This document shows, piece after piece, positions 27,601 through 35,755 of a stretch of 57,718 nt of DNA. This DNA is from Paludibacteraceae bacterium. GTDB lineage: Bacteria > Bacteroidota > Bacteroidia > Bacteroidales > Paludibacteraceae. Every line of letters starts with the position of its first letter. Position 1 is the stretch's first letter. Under the pieces are notes generated by a model. It worked only from the letters and a program-made list of their open reading frames with translations. It did not search any database and was not told where the DNA came from. The translations under genes were made by a program, and so were the position numbers. The stretch is from contig JAGCFX010000034.1 of assembly GCA_017649925.1 (NCBI GenBank), positions 1 through 57,718 on the forward strand, in the 5' to 3' direction.

Positions 27601-28107
27601 CGCAATAATCTGCAACATATTGAAACAATGGTGAATTGTACCCCGATTGATGCCCACAATGCTGCCAACATTGCTCGTTTGGTCCGTCATGATTTGCCCT
27701 TGCGCGATTCCGAGATTGTGAATCGATGCGGAAGAAGAAGTTTGTGCCACTAATCCTGCTCCGCCGGTGAAAGAACTGAGGATATAAAGATTGTAGATAA
27801 CGTGATTATTTCCGTCTAATTCGCCGGAAAATGGGGTTGTTGCATTGCCGATAGGCGTCCAAGTGTGTGGTAATGCTTGCGTGCCGCCTAAGTCAAGATC
27901 GGCTGTCAGTTGTATAATCCTTCCCGCAAAATTATCCGATTGGCTTTGCTGCGCTACCCATGCCAACTCTTCTGCTGTAGAAATCATATAAGTTGCACCA
28001 CTCAGACTCGGCTCAGACGTCGTTCCGTTCCACGGAGTCCCAGCCCAAATATTGAGATTCCCCAGTAATAGACTTAAGAATACAATGTGTTTGGTATAAA
28101 TATGCAT
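24598..28107 (-). CDS. Large secreted GLUG-repeat protein with C-terminal sorting-like end
   Basis: 1169 aa from the ATG at 28107. Signal peptide (MHIYTKHIVFLSLLLGNLNIWA). Residues ~40-270 hold a pectate-lyase-like beta-helix with GLUG-type repeats (VGGLAGANYGTIQYSYNAG, VGGLVGYNYNSAVLNNCYN) as in Bacteroidota adhesins and glycoside-binding proteins. About 280-1080 consists of Ig/PKD-like beta domains with many Cys pairs. The last 35 residues (FTIDGRWCNSTYQPGLYIQRW...) resemble a type IX secretion sorting segment. The -7 box sits 9 nt before the ATG, so the leader is a few nt at most. The OmpA-family gene overlaps its stop. Confidence 0.8.
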   Translation of the reverse strand: MHIYTKHIVFLSLLLGNLNIWAGTPWNGTTSEPSLSGATYMISTAEELAWVAQQSQSDNFAGRIIQLTADLDLGGTQALPHTWTPIGNATTPFSGELDGNNHVIYNLYILSSFTGGAGLVAQTSSSASIHNLGIAQGQIMTDQTSNVGSIVGINRGTIHHCFNMLQIIAHGGDNVGGLAGANYGTIQYSYNAGIITDANNNVGGLVGYNYNSAVLNNCYNMGYCKGSNHVGALFGTNEAPEANLSKVVFDQQLTRMYATGYGAADPIISDNTKYAIARSEIFTSTASPFAQDAEWEGTSAGQKSHPQLSCFKDHIASQTSVKAIWLDTNKLPIMRAEGVGAPEEGNKPRNTFTLGQMNDAGFGAGKWESPSPDVINIPSPTGTNAQVTRPCGNQEIILTLTYGEAVKQIYTLVKGYETFDAGIVMGSISVCWNEQDARFIDKNKDGKEATGGKDDEPDDWGNSYHYMMIRDTVLGYGDYGIPNDFLPLDTFYMSQPYYKEWQMPTDVPGEYAFRRYVHDTQCKTEWTPSKGGMGEDEGRLYLSVRLRVDPGDLYEQPDTIYGIPKTLTIQSYIDASGGGGVFEYVWKMEHAVLDTATQTWIMVENDTREPLYIGSTKVSTASFDYNFTTSGEFTFSRKVSEATCQALPLECEHSHKVIVFDAIEPGEIETFSRELCTPYCMDTIFELTPVSGGNGHYSFRWLCNGEPIADSDTTILMLEKFPMKHGETYIFTRQVKDDTGLMDWQTAKGEVKITIYSDYDAGAVKPFEDQQCLASGTIQEIDMAVKSQREANGDGDFQYCWLLFRGGVDTVLLDTIKQNKPSLDYKMTLGDYGLSVPVTIFVKRAVQNSLCLTEWKQSDNAAVWRLGRAEQHMTDITVCKNDMPYTGTYVFSDGTEKNYTFTSVGETTTMHDLTVEGCPKEVTLLCQVIEPPVVTVQPVVSVCQSAESIQITYTVQEGQPDHFDLIFSDKAKEKGLRDSLNAELPKSDTIDIILPEDKPLGAYEFTIVFYAATADSTDCKGTPVTIPFSIDIDGYVHRKWNDVVFVDNSDKNCEPNCEEDQTFVAWQWYKNGEAIEGATGQSYYEQGGLNGWYRVQMTASDGTVYYSCLYEMRPTQDLENTEAHVEPTGEVQTFTIDGRWCNSTYQPGLYIQRWIDDKNQIHTRKWIVR

Positions 28108-28116
28108 AATCGGGTG

Positions 28117-28148
28117 CAAAATTACAACATTTTTGCGACATATGCAAA
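28117..28148 (-). promoter_or_regulatory. Promoter of the GLUG-repeat protein gene (near-leaderless)
   Basis: Minus strand TTTG (28148-28145), 20-nt spacer, TAATTTTG (28124-28117), CACCCGATT, ATG. Only 9 nt separate the -7 box and the start codon. It is divergent to the CNNM promoter. Confidence 0.8.
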
Positions 28149-28174
28149 TTTATGAGGTGTTTTCAAGAAAAAAC

Positions 28175-28205
28175 TTGCACAATTGAAAAAAAAGCAGTAC
28201 CTTTG
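28175..28205 (+). promoter_or_regulatory. Promoter of the CNNM/CBS gene
   Basis: TTG at 28175-28177, 20-nt spacer with an A run and GCAG, TACCTTTG at 28198-28205. The leader to the ATG at 28222 is 16 nt. Confidence 0.82.
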
Positions 28206-28221
28206 TGCCCGATTTTGAATT

Positions 28222-29310
28222 ATGGGACTATTACTACTGTTTTTATTTGGCGCAATGGGCATCAGTTTTCTGTGTTCCGTGTTGGAATCAGTGCTGATGA
28301 CAACGTCGCTCAGTTATATCAACCTGCGTGAAGAGGAAGGCTACGCGCCGGCCAAACTGATGCAGCGATACAAGGATGACACGGGTCGTCCTTTAGCGGC
28401 TATATTATCGCTAAACACCATCGCCAACACTATCGGTGCTGCGGGCGTCGGTATGCAAGCCACGGAGGTTTTCGGTAACAAGTGGTTCGGACTTGTATCG
28501 GCATGCGTAACACTGCTTATTCTGGTGTTCGGCGAGATCATCCCGAAGGTTATCGGCACGACTTACTGGCGTAACCTGATGGGTTTCACCGCCCGCACCA
28601 TACATGCGCTTATCTTCATTCTGTATCCCTTCGTACTGCTCGTTGAACTCATCACACGCGCTTTCCCGGATAACGAAGACGAACCATCCGTTTCGCGCGA
28701 GGAAGTGCTGTCAATGGTTAATGTAGGCGAAGAAGAAGGAGTGGTGGATGAAGATGAGAACAAGATCTTCTCTAACCTCATGCGTTTGGATACTATCCAT
28801 GCATACGATGTGATGACACCGCGCGTGGTAGCGAAGACAGCGCCGGAGAACATGACGCTCCGCGCCTATTACGATAACGATGAATACGACCATTTCTCGC
28901 GTATACCGCTTTATAAACCCGAAGCGCCCGAATACATCACCGGCTATGTGCTGCGGAATGATGCACTCGAAGAACTGACCGAAGATCATTTCCGCAAAAC
29001 ACTCGGCGGAATCAAACGACCCTTGCCGGCCTTTGATCAGGATCTGACACTCGGAGTCATCTTCGACAGCATGCTCAAACAGAAAAGTCAAATCGCACAA
29101 ATCATCGATGAATACGGCATGTTTGTGGGTATTTTGACACTCGAAGACATCATCGAAACTATCTTCGGACTGGAGATCATTGATGAGAGCGACACCGTCA
29201 TCGACATGCAGCAGTATGCCCGCGAACGCTGGGAACAAAGACAAAAGAAATACAAGAAAGTTGAAGTTAAAGAGCGACATACGGATTCTGAACAAGAAGG
29301 CGAAGTTTGA
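28222..29310 (+). CDS. CNNM/CBS domain membrane protein (CorC/TlyC-like)
   Basis: 362 aa. The N-terminal CNNM (DUF21) domain has about four membrane segments and the GEIIPKVIG motif near residue 105. A CBS pair follows at about 190-310 ([12 protein letters not shown] ... [18 protein letters not shown]). The usual C-terminal CorC_HlyC transporter-associated domain is missing; the chain ends in a charged tail. Family members are linked to magnesium efflux or tolerance; older annotation as haemolysin is doubtful. The smpB start lies within its last 50 nt. Confidence 0.9.
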   Translation: MGLLLLFLFGAMGISFLCSVLESVLMTTSLSYINLREEEGYAPAKLMQRYKDDTGRPLAAILSLNTIANTIGAAGVGMQATEVFGNKWFGLVSACVTLLILVFGEIIPKVIGTTYWRNLMGFTARTIHALIFILYPFVLLVELITRAFPDNEDEPSVSREEVLSMVNVGEEEGVVDEDENKIFSNLMRLDTIHAYDVMTPRVVAKTAPENMTLRAYYDNDEYDHFSRIPLYKPEAPEYITGYVLRNDALEELTEDHFRKTLGGIKRPLPAFDQDLTLGVIFDSMLKQKSQIAQIIDEYGMFVGILTLEDIIETIFGLEIIDESDTVIDMQQYARERWEQRQKKYKKVEVKERHTDSEQEGEV

Positions 29311-29722
29311 GTACATCATTCTTGATCGTTACACTGCCGGTATTCAGTTGTTTGGCACAGAAATCAAATCCATCCGCGAGGGCAAAGCGTCTCTCGTGGA
29401 CTCTTGGTGCGCCATCGAGCACGGCGAGATATACGTCAAGCAGATGCATATTGCCGAGTACCGCTTCGGTTCATACGCCAATCATGATGCCAAACGTGAC
29501 CGCAAGCTGCTGCTTCAACGACGCGAGATACGCAAACTTGAGAAAGCGACCAAAGACACGGGTAAGACGATTATCCCTTTGGAGTTATTTATCAACGAGA
29601 AAGGACTCGCCAAAATGGAAATCGCTCTCTGCCAAGGTAAGCATACCTACGACAAACGTCAGTCTCTGCGGGAGGCCGACGACAAACGGGAGGTTGCAAA
29701 AATCATGAAATCAGTTCGATGA
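29261..29722 (+). CDS. smpB: SsrA-binding protein SmpB
   Basis: Partner of tmRNA in rescue of stalled ribosomes. 153 aa from a TTG start at 29261, chosen because it gives the family N-terminus ([18 protein letters not shown]). The longer frame from 29180 lies inside the preceding gene. Core motifs [19 protein letters not shown], and the basic tail with [14 protein letters not shown], are complete. It overlaps the preceding gene by 50 nt and the convergent trmB by 12 nt. The tmRNA gene itself is not in the window. Confidence 0.95.
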   Translation: MKLKSDIRILNKKAKFEYIILDRYTAGIQLFGTEIKSIREGKASLVDSWCAIEHGEIYVKQMHIAEYRFGSYANHDAKRDRKLLLQRREIRKLEKATKDTGKTIIPLELFINEKGLAKMEIALCQGKHTYDKRQSLREADDKREVAKIMKSVR

Positions 29723-30457
29723 GTAATTACGTCCGTAGGAACGGTACGTATCTTTCTCAATCTCAATAGTCGGTTCTTCCCATTGCGTTAAGGGTGTCAG
29801 TTGCCACTCTATATACTTAATACGCATACCTCTATCGAGCCATTGTTTCTCATAATGCGTCTGTAAAGCTCTTGCGTCCGCCAAACGAGCATTTACTTCG
29901 TTTTCATCGGAACTTTCTCCATATAGGTCATCCGTTGAACAACATACGGGATACGGATTGAGCCGCAGCATCTCCGTGGTATAAGTATAGAGGAACGGGC
30001 TATCGGTTTTGAGATGTATGAGTCCGCCGGGTTTGACGATACGCTGATAGCGCTGCATGAACCATGTGGAGGTCAATCGCTTGGTGGCTTTTTTCATCTG
30101 CGGGTCACAGAACGTAATCCATATCTCGTCCACTTCGTCGGCAGCAAAGAAATCGGCAATGAACTCTATGTTTGTACGCAGAAACGCTACGTTCTTCATC
30201 CCGCTCAGCTCCGCGTCTTTCGCGCCCGCCCACATACGTGCGCCTTTGATATCCACGCCAATAAAGTTCTTCTCCGAATACCGCCGCGCCAAACCCACCG
30301 TATATTCGCCACGTCCACAACCCAGCTCCAAAACAATAGGGTTATCATTGTGGAAATAGGAGTCACGCCAATGCCCCGCCAACTCACCGAAAGGCGGTTG
30401 GAAAACATTGCTGAATGTCTCCATTTCAGCGAACTTTTTCAGTTTGTTCTTACCCAT
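29711..30457 (-). CDS. trmB: tRNA (guanine-N7-)-methyltransferase
   Basis: Makes m7G46 in tRNA using S-adenosylmethionine. 248 aa. The SAM-binding motif [16 protein letters not shown] is at about 42-57, with [11 protein letters not shown] after it, and the catalytic [15 protein letters not shown] segment is typical, although many homologues read FPDPW here. Last gene of the minus-strand operon beginning at 35378; its stop lies inside the convergent smpB. Confidence 0.94.
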   Translation of the reverse strand: MGKNKLKKFAEMETFSNVFQPPFGELAGHWRDSYFHNDNPIVLELGCGRGEYTVGLARRYSEKNFIGVDIKGARMWAGAKDAELSGMKNVAFLRTNIEFIADFFAADEVDEIWITFCDPQMKKATKRLTSTWFMQRYQRIVKPGGLIHLKTDSPFLYTYTTEMLRLNPYPVCCSTDDLYGESSDENEVNARLADARALQTHYEKQWLDRGMRIKYIEWQLTPLTQWEEPTIEIEKDTYRSYGRNYSSN

Positions 30458-30466
30458 AGGAACGAT

Positions 30467-30925
30467 TTACTCTTCCTCGTTACGAATGATCTCGAGGCCT
30501 ATATCCGATACTCCGCGCAACAGACTATCACGCATGCCGTGCTGAATAGCGATATGATAAACACCTGTGTCCGCAAAATGAATATTCTGTTCCAACAGCA
30601 CCGGCATCTCAACAAATCCGTGGTGCTTCTCACCCAACCAACCTCCTCTATCGTCTGCCAGATAGAACTCTAGCGTATCACGGCGATGGCAATTATCTAC
30701 AAACAGCCACATGTTCTGATACGGATAACGCTCCGTATGACGCACATAGACCAGCATCCTGTAATTCGCACTCGCGTCAGCAATCCTGTAATCGAATTGC
30801 ACTACAGAATCCACATGCCATTTCTCCGATGAAATCGGGGATAACTGACTATATACGATATCTCTTTGGCATGCCGTCAAAGCCGCTATGCATACCATCA
30901 ATACTATAGGAAATAAACGTTTCAT
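30467..30925 (-). CDS. gldH: Gliding motility lipoprotein GldH
   Basis: 152 aa. A lipoprotein signal ends at AALTAC. The pattern VDSVVQFDYRIAD, YPYQNMWLFVDN and LEFYLADDRGGWLGEKHHG matches the GldH family. In flavobacteria GldH is needed for gliding; in non-gliding Bacteroidales its role is unknown, possibly in the type IX secretion or surface system. It sits between the PSP1 gene (4-nt overlap) and trmB, the usual context. Confidence 0.88.
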   Translation of the reverse strand: MKRLFPIVLMVCIAALTACQRDIVYSQLSPISSEKWHVDSVVQFDYRIADASANYRMLVYVRHTERYPYQNMWLFVDNCHRRDTLEFYLADDRGGWLGEKHHGFVEMPVLLEQNIHFADTGVYHIAIQHGMRDSLLRGVSDIGLEIIRNEEE

Positions 30926-32034
30926 TTTCTAAAAGGACGATTTCTCTTATCTCTATCTCGGTTACCGCCGAATTTCTTCTTGTCAAAACGCGTCACATCG
31001 CCATGCCCTGTCTGATAGCCTATCTCGGCAGCCACGGCGCGTGTGCCCTCCAGTGTATCGGGTTTCTCTCCGCGCCTGTTCATCGCAACGATCTCATGTG
31101 CCCGTGCAGCAGTCAAGGTAGTTAAATTGCCGGCGCTGTGAGGATCAGACGAATAAGTGATGGTGCCTGCCAATGGGTCGGAAGCGAAGAAATACCAGGT
31201 CGCATCTTTCGTCTCCAACTGTATGTTGCGCGAGGGCAATAACTTGGACGCATCTTCATAAACGGGCACTTCGTAGTTCAGACAACATTTGAGTTTTGCA
31301 CACATTCCGGCTAACTTCTGCGGGTTCGGCGATATATTCTGCAATCGTGCGGCGCCTGTTCCGACGGAGGAAAAGTTAATCATCCATGTGGAGCAGCATA
31401 GTTCTCGTCCGCACGGCCCTGTTCCGCCAATACGTCCAGCCTCCTGACGCGCACCAATCTGCTTCATTTCCACACGAATACGGAATGTCTCGGCATACAC
31501 TTTGATAAGTTGGCGGAAATCGACACGTCCATCTGCAATATAGAAAAAGATTGCTTTTGACCCATCGCCTTGATACTCCACGTCACCTATCTTCATCTCC
31601 AGTCCCAGCGATTTGGCAAGTTGGCGAGCCTTAATCATCGTCTCCTGCTCGCGCGCATGCGCTTGCGCCGCGCGTTCCAAATCTTCTTGTGTTGCTACAC
31701 GCAGCACCTGACGAATCTCATAGCGGGAAGCATCAATATTATTCTTCTTTATTTGCAATTCCACCAGCTTGCCCGTCAGCACTACTTCGCCGACATCATA
31801 ACCCGGATTCGCCTCCACAACCACCTTCACTCCCTTCTCCAAAGGCAGGCGCTGGGTGTTATGATAATACCCCTTACGGGTGTTTTTAAACTGAACCTCA
31901 ATGAGATCCGTCAGCTGAGTATTCTCCGGTAAATCACTCAACCAGTCGCTCACAGGCAACATATGAGCCGAATTGCGCTTGGTAGCCGCAGCACTCAGTT
32001 CGTTATGTTCCGGTCCTACTGTATATTTTTTCAT
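30922..32034 (-). CDS. PSP1 domain protein (RicT/YaaT-like)
   Basis: 370 aa. The PSP1 C-terminal domain covers about 30-300 (VKVVVEANPGYDVGEVV, then AIFFYIADGRVDFRQLIK). Cysteines cluster in GPCGRELCCSTW and MCAKLKCCLNYE, which in RicT bind an iron-sulfur cluster. RicT acts with RicA/RicF on RNA processing in Bacillus; here only the single-protein version is seen. It follows holB with a 4-nt overlap, as in many bacteria. The C-terminal tail is Arg/Lys/Asp-rich. Confidence 0.92.
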   Translation of the reverse strand: MKKYTVGPEHNELSAAATKRNSAHMLPVSDWLSDLPENTQLTDLIEVQFKNTRKGYYHNTQRLPLEKGVKVVVEANPGYDVGEVVLTGKLVELQIKKNNIDASRYEIRQVLRVATQEDLERAAQAHAREQETMIKARQLAKSLGLEMKIGDVEYQGDGSKAIFFYIADGRVDFRQLIKVYAETFRIRVEMKQIGARQEAGRIGGTGPCGRELCCSTWMINFSSVGTGAARLQNISPNPQKLAGMCAKLKCCLNYEVPVYEDASKLLPSRNIQLETKDATWYFFASDPLAGTITYSSDPHSAGNLTTLTAARAHEIVAMNRRGEKPDTLEGTRAVAAEIGYQTGHGDVTRFDKKKFGGNRDRDKRNRPFRK

Positions 32035-33188
32035 ATATTCTGTTTTTTAATCAATACTATCATTTGCAAGCAAAGGTCAAAAAATATCATTTTGGCATTG
32101 CCGTTTTGTTCTATTTGCCGTTCAGCCAAATCAAGTTGGTTCATGATGGCTTCTACGTTGCCATTATGTATAAAAGGCGCGAATTTGACGGAGAATTCCC
32201 GCTCCGCTTCTACCTGATAATTGAGTTCGGGTTGCGCCATATTGCGGATGTAATTCTCGCGCACCTGCTGTTGCGCATACTGCAGGAAATGCTTCTGGCG
32301 CTCACGTCCCACCTTGCTATCCGCCATCTCGAGACTCCATTGGCGAAGACGCTTGAGAGACTCGTATTTCTTCTGCAGGTCACGCAGTACACCCACGGTA
32401 TAGGCATCGCGGAAAAGAGCCATAAAATCGCGCAATTCCTGCTGATTCTCTTCGGATTCATCGGCTTTTTTGAGCGCTGCCAGGTAACTACCATTGGCGA
32501 TGCGCGCGATGTCGGTAGCCTTTGTGGCATTAATACCTTTCTGCCGCAATGCTTCAGCGATAGTCTCCGTCTCCAGACGCGGCACGCGAATCATCTGCAC
32601 GCGCGATTGGATAGTGGACAGCAATGCTTCCGGATGCTCAGATACCAAGATAAAGAGTGTTTTTTCCGCCGGTTCCTCCAACAATTTGAGCAGTTTATTG
32701 GCGGTGGTGGTGTTCATTTTCTCCGGCTGCCAGATTATCATTACCTTATAACCGTCACCATATGGCTTGAGACTCAGTTTGCGCAATATCTCCCCACTCT
32801 CTTTCTCATAAATCATGCTCTGCTTTGTCTCCACTCCCAATGCTTTGTGCCAATCATCAAGATCAAAATAATGCTGATTGAGAATTATCTCGCGCCAAGG
32901 TTCCAAAAAAGCATCGCATGTCTCATCCGAGCCGACGATCGGAAAGACAAAATGCAAATCAGGGTGCTGCAAATGCTCATATTGCAGGCAAGTAGGACAT
33001 GTGCCGCAACTATCTTCTTCAGTCCGGTTAGGGCAATTGAGATATTGCGCATACGCCAATGCCAGTTGCAACTTACCAATGCCGGAAATACCCGCAAAAA
33101 GTTGCGCATGCGGGATGCGCCCCTCACGCACCGACTGACGCAACAACTGCTTGGTCGATTCCTGTCCTATGATTTCCTTAAAGAGCAT
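32031..33188 (-). CDS. holB: DNA polymerase III delta' subunit
   Basis: Clamp-loader subunit that helps place the beta clamp (dnaN, 503-1627) on DNA. 385 aa. AAA+ domain with a degenerate Walker A (GISGIGKLQLA), a zinc module of four cysteines (CPNRTEEDSCGTCPTC), and the sensor-type SRVQMIRVPRL. The lack of the Thr/Ser after GIGK fits delta', which does not hydrolyse ATP. It overlaps the HIT gene by 1 nt and the PSP1 gene by 4 nt. Confidence 0.92.
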   Translation of the reverse strand: MLFKEIIGQESTKQLLRQSVREGRIPHAQLFAGISGIGKLQLALAYAQYLNCPNRTEEDSCGTCPTCLQYEHLQHPDLHFVFPIVGSDETCDAFLEPWREIILNQHYFDLDDWHKALGVETKQSMIYEKESGEILRKLSLKPYGDGYKVMIIWQPEKMNTTTANKLLKLLEEPAEKTLFILVSEHPEALLSTIQSRVQMIRVPRLETETIAEALRQKGINATKATDIARIANGSYLAALKKADESEENQQELRDFMALFRDAYTVGVLRDLQKKYESLKRLRQWSLEMADSKVGRERQKHFLQYAQQQVRENYIRNMAQPELNYQVEAEREFSVKFAPFIHNGNVEAIMNQLDLAERQIEQNGNAKMIFFDLCLQMIVLIKKQNI

Positions 33189-33619
33189 TAAACTTTCAGT
33201 TCTTTACGAAGCGCTGCTACCATTGCCGCATATTCCGCATCCGTTAAGTATACTTTACCCGGATTCATTTGGAATGTACCTCCGTAGTCCGGTCCATCCA
33301 CATACTTAGGTGCCAAATGGAAATGCAAATGACTCAGTTTGTCGGAATAAGCACCGTAATTGATTTTCTCGGGGTTGAAGATTTTCTGCATGGCACGTGT
33401 TACATCTGCTACATCGGCCATGAAGAGATTGCGTTGCTCATCGGACAACTCATTCAAATCATTCACATGCCCATCGTAAGCCACAAGGCAGCGACCATGG
33501 TACGTTTGCTCTTTGAAGACAAATGCTCGTGAAACGCGCAAGTGCCCAATTTCTATCATCAGGTTGTGAAGCGTCTCATTGTTTTGACAATACAGACAAT
33601 CTTTAGGATCGGATTTCAT
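33188..33619 (-). CDS. HIT family protein
   Basis: 143 aa. The histidine triad is SHLHFHLAPK. The N-terminal CLYCQNNETLHN resembles the zinc-type start of some HIT hydrolases, and the GRCLVAYDGHVNDL segment is the nucleotide-binding half. Members hydrolyse nucleotidyl conjugates such as dinucleoside polyphosphates; the exact substrate is not indicated. The stop and the holB ATG overlap by 1 nt. Confidence 0.9.
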   Translation of the reverse strand: MKSDPKDCLYCQNNETLHNLMIEIGHLRVSRAFVFKEQTYHGRCLVAYDGHVNDLNELSDEQRNLFMADVADVTRAMQKIFNPEKINYGAYSDKLSHLHFHLAPKYVDGPDYGGTFQMNPGKVYLTDAEYAAMVAALRKELKV

Positions 33620-33635
33620 CGTATTTATGATTTAA

Positions 33636-34361
33636 TTATGACTTTTTTATTCCAGCTATGACAGCATTACGAACCGCCTCAATGGCATCTGCTGGTTCCG
33701 GATATTGCTTGAGGTCAATCGGTTCGCCGATATGCATATGTACCGAACAACGGTGTACATACGGTTTGCCCTTGGGCAGCACATCAAAACAGCCATTCAG
33801 CGAAAGCGGAATAACCGGCAATCCAAGGTCAATAGCTATCTGGAACGCTCCGCGTTTGAAACGCCCCACTTCACCATCTACTGTGCGCGTGCCTTCCGGG
33901 AAGATAACCGTACATACGCCATTAACGAGCTGTTTCTCTACATCATGCAGGCTCTCCAATGCCGCCTTGGCATTACGTCTGTCCACAAAAATATGTCCGG
34001 CAGCCTTGCAACCTGTTCCCACAAAGGGTACTTTGCGCAGTTCCGCTTTCATCAACCATTTAAATACCACCGGTAGCCATCCGTACACCAGCCATACATC
34101 AAACATAGACTGATGGTTGGACACAAATACATAGCTCTGTCCGGGTTTAATATGCTCGGTCCCATCGACAGAAACGGGCAAAAACATCAGCCAGAAAAAG
34201 GCACGCGACCAGAACTGTTGCACCTTATGCACAAACTCGGCATTACGCCAATGAACAGTACAGATAGTAAAGAGTGCCGTAAAAACCGTTAATGCCGATA
34301 ATATCGGCCAAGCTATCAAATACTGATAGATGATATAAAACGGAAGAAGGATATATTTCAT
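33636..34361 (-). CDS. plsC: 1-acyl-sn-glycerol-3-phosphate acyltransferase
   Basis: Adds the second acyl chain to make phosphatidate in phospholipid synthesis. 241 aa with an N-terminal membrane helix (LIAWPILSALTVFTALF). The acyltransferase motif NHQSMFDVW is near 80 and FPEGTRTVDGE near 155. An inner-membrane enzyme. It is the second gene of the operon after the sugar/nucleoside kinase. Confidence 0.93.
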   Translation of the reverse strand: MKYILLPFYIIYQYLIAWPILSALTVFTALFTICTVHWRNAEFVHKVQQFWSRAFFWLMFLPVSVDGTEHIKPGQSYVFVSNHQSMFDVWLVYGWLPVVFKWLMKAELRKVPFVGTGCKAAGHIFVDRRNAKAALESLHDVEKQLVNGVCTVIFPEGTRTVDGEVGRFKRGAFQIAIDLGLPVIPLSLNGCFDVLPKGKPYVHRCSVHMHIGEPIDLKQYPEPADAIEAVRNAVIAGIKKS

Positions 34362-34373
34362 GGTAGATATTAT

Positions 34374-35378
34374 TTAGTCTTTGTCGTATTTCTGCATAAA
34401 CCCGCGGTAGAGAGCGCATATACGGCGGATTTCCTCCCATGTCTCATCGGAAAGTTTGGTGCCCACAATCTCTACCACTCGGCCGGCAGCAATAGTTCCG
34501 ATCTCAGCACAACGGCGGATATCAAAACCGTCACTCAACGCATGCAGGAAGCCACCGGCAAAAAGGTCTCCGGCTCCGGTGGAATCGGTACAACTTGTTG
34601 TGATGGCACCGATATGATGGCGTTTGCTACCCTGCTGTACATACGAACCGTTTTTGCCCACTTTGACAACCGCTATATCACATTGCTCGGCTATCATCTG
34701 CACAGACTCTTCGGGATTAAGATGGGTATAAGCAAACGACTCGTCCTCATTGGCAAAGACAATGTCCACATATTTCTTGACGAGTTCTTTGAGGAACGCA
34801 TGGTTTTCGTTGATTACATTATAGGAAGCAAGGTCCAGCGATACCATACAGCCCGACTCTTTGGCGAGACGAATGGCTTTCTCAATCAGCGCGTGGTTCT
34901 GAACCAGATATCCCTCAATATGGAAGATGTCATATCCGTTAAACGCATCTTTCTGGATATCATCCGCGCATAACTCAGCCGCAGCACCCAGATACGTAGC
35001 AAAAGTACGTTCTCCGTCGGGCGTAACAAGGACAATCGAGAAACCGGACATTGCGGTTTGAGAAAGCAACAGAATCGGCTTGACACCATTCTTAAGCATG
35101 TCTTCCCGATAGAAATCGCCCACTTCGTCATTTCCGATTTTACCGATGAACGCAGCTTTGCCACCCAGTGCTGCCACCGTATTAATCGTGTTCGACGCCG
35201 AACCGCCGGCTACCATGCGTTTGCGCACGGAAAGAAAACGGTACTGAATTTGCTCGGCTTGATCTTTGGAAATTAGGTTCATACTTCCTTTCGGGAACCC
35301 CAATTCACGCAAGTCATCCTCGCTTACCTGCAGCAAAATGTCCGTTAGTGCATTACCTAAACCTAAAATTTTCTTCAT
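34374..35378 (-). CDS. PfkB family carbohydrate kinase (adenosine-kinase-like)
   Basis: 334 aa ribokinase-type fold. Early GxGNALTDIL motif, GGSASNTINTVAALGG (signature 1, about 57-72) and the ATP/catalytic signature DSTGAGDLFAGGFLHAL near 265-281 with the catalytic Asp. The pattern is that of the Bacteroidota proteins annotated as adenosine kinase; the substrate is inferred. First gene of the minus-strand operon of seven genes. Confidence 0.9.
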   Translation of the reverse strand: MKKILGLGNALTDILLQVSEDDLRELGFPKGSMNLISKDQAEQIQYRFLSVRKRMVAGGSASNTINTVAALGGKAAFIGKIGNDEVGDFYREDMLKNGVKPILLLSQTAMSGFSIVLVTPDGERTFATYLGAAAELCADDIQKDAFNGYDIFHIEGYLVQNHALIEKAIRLAKESGCMVSLDLASYNVINENHAFLKELVKKYVDIVFANEDESFAYTHLNPEESVQMIAEQCDIAVVKVGKNGSYVQQGSKRHHIGAITTSCTDSTGAGDLFAGGFLHALSDGFDIRRCAEIGTIAAGRVVEIVGTKLSDETWEEIRRICALYRGFMQKYDKD

Positions 35379-35426
35379 TTTTTATCTTTTTTGACCAAAA
35401 ACAGGGTTAAAATTCAAAAAACTTTG

Positions 35427-35458
35427 CAAAGATACAATTTTTTTTTGAAAAAAACTTG
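35427..35458 (-). promoter_or_regulatory. Probable promoter of the PfkB-kinase operon
   Basis: Minus strand TATCTTTG (35434-35427). At the expected -33 distance (20 nt) the strand reads CAAG rather than TTG, so the upstream element is poor. The same bases form the CTTG of the opposing tRNA-Asn promoter, so the two promoters share DNA. Confidence 0.6.
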
Positions 35459-35486
35459 CATATATAAAAAAAAAGCAGTACTTTTG
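35456..35486 (+). promoter_or_regulatory. Promoter of tRNA-Asn
   Basis: TTG at 35456-35458, 20-nt spacer with CATATATA, an A run and GCAG, TACTTTTG at 35479-35486, then CACCCGC. The expected start lies about 40 nt before the tRNA. Confidence 0.82.
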
Positions 35487-35533
35487 CACCCGCTTTCGGA
35501 AATGAAAGTGATTTTTAGGGTTAAAAAAGGACT

Positions 35534-35607
35534 GCTTCCTTAGCTCAGTCGGTTAGAGCATCTGACTGTTAATCAGGGGGTCCTAGGTTCAAGTCCTAGA
35601 GGGAGCG
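35534..35607 (+). tRNA. tRNA-Asn (GTT)
   Basis: The acceptor stem pairs GCTTCCT with AGGGAGC (one T-G pair), the D-arm is AGCTCAGTCGGTTAGAGC, the anticodon loop has GTT, and the T-arm is CCTAGGTTCAAGTCCTAG. It reads AAC and AAT. A monocistronic unit with its own promoter and terminator. Confidence 0.96.
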
Positions 35608-35610
35608 CGA

Positions 35611-35646
35611 GAGTGATGACATCAAAAAGTCGTCACTCTTTTCTTT
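35611..35646 (+). terminator. Terminator after tRNA-Asn
   Basis: 10-bp stem GAGTGATGAC/GTCGTCACTC (one G-U pair) with an 8-nt loop and a T-rich tail. Confidence 0.9.
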
Positions 35647-35675
35647 ATAAAAAAAATAAAAAAATTCGCGCGCGC

Positions 35676-35706
35676 TTGCATATATAAAAAAAAAGTTGTA
35701 ACTTTG
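35676..35706 (+). promoter_or_regulatory. Promoter of the mreB cell-shape operon
   Basis: TTG at 35676-35678, 20-nt spacer (CATATATA, A run, GTTG), TAACTTTG at 35699-35706. Leader of about 45 nt to the mreB ATG. Confidence 0.85.
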
Positions 35707-35755
35707 CGCAATTTTTCGAACTATGCACTAATTAGGCACTAAAAACTATACAAAT

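Noticed and set aside
32064-33191. 375-codon plus-strand open frame
   Set aside because: It lies opposite holB along nearly its whole length, with no recognisable domain; holB has clear zinc and AAA+ motifs.
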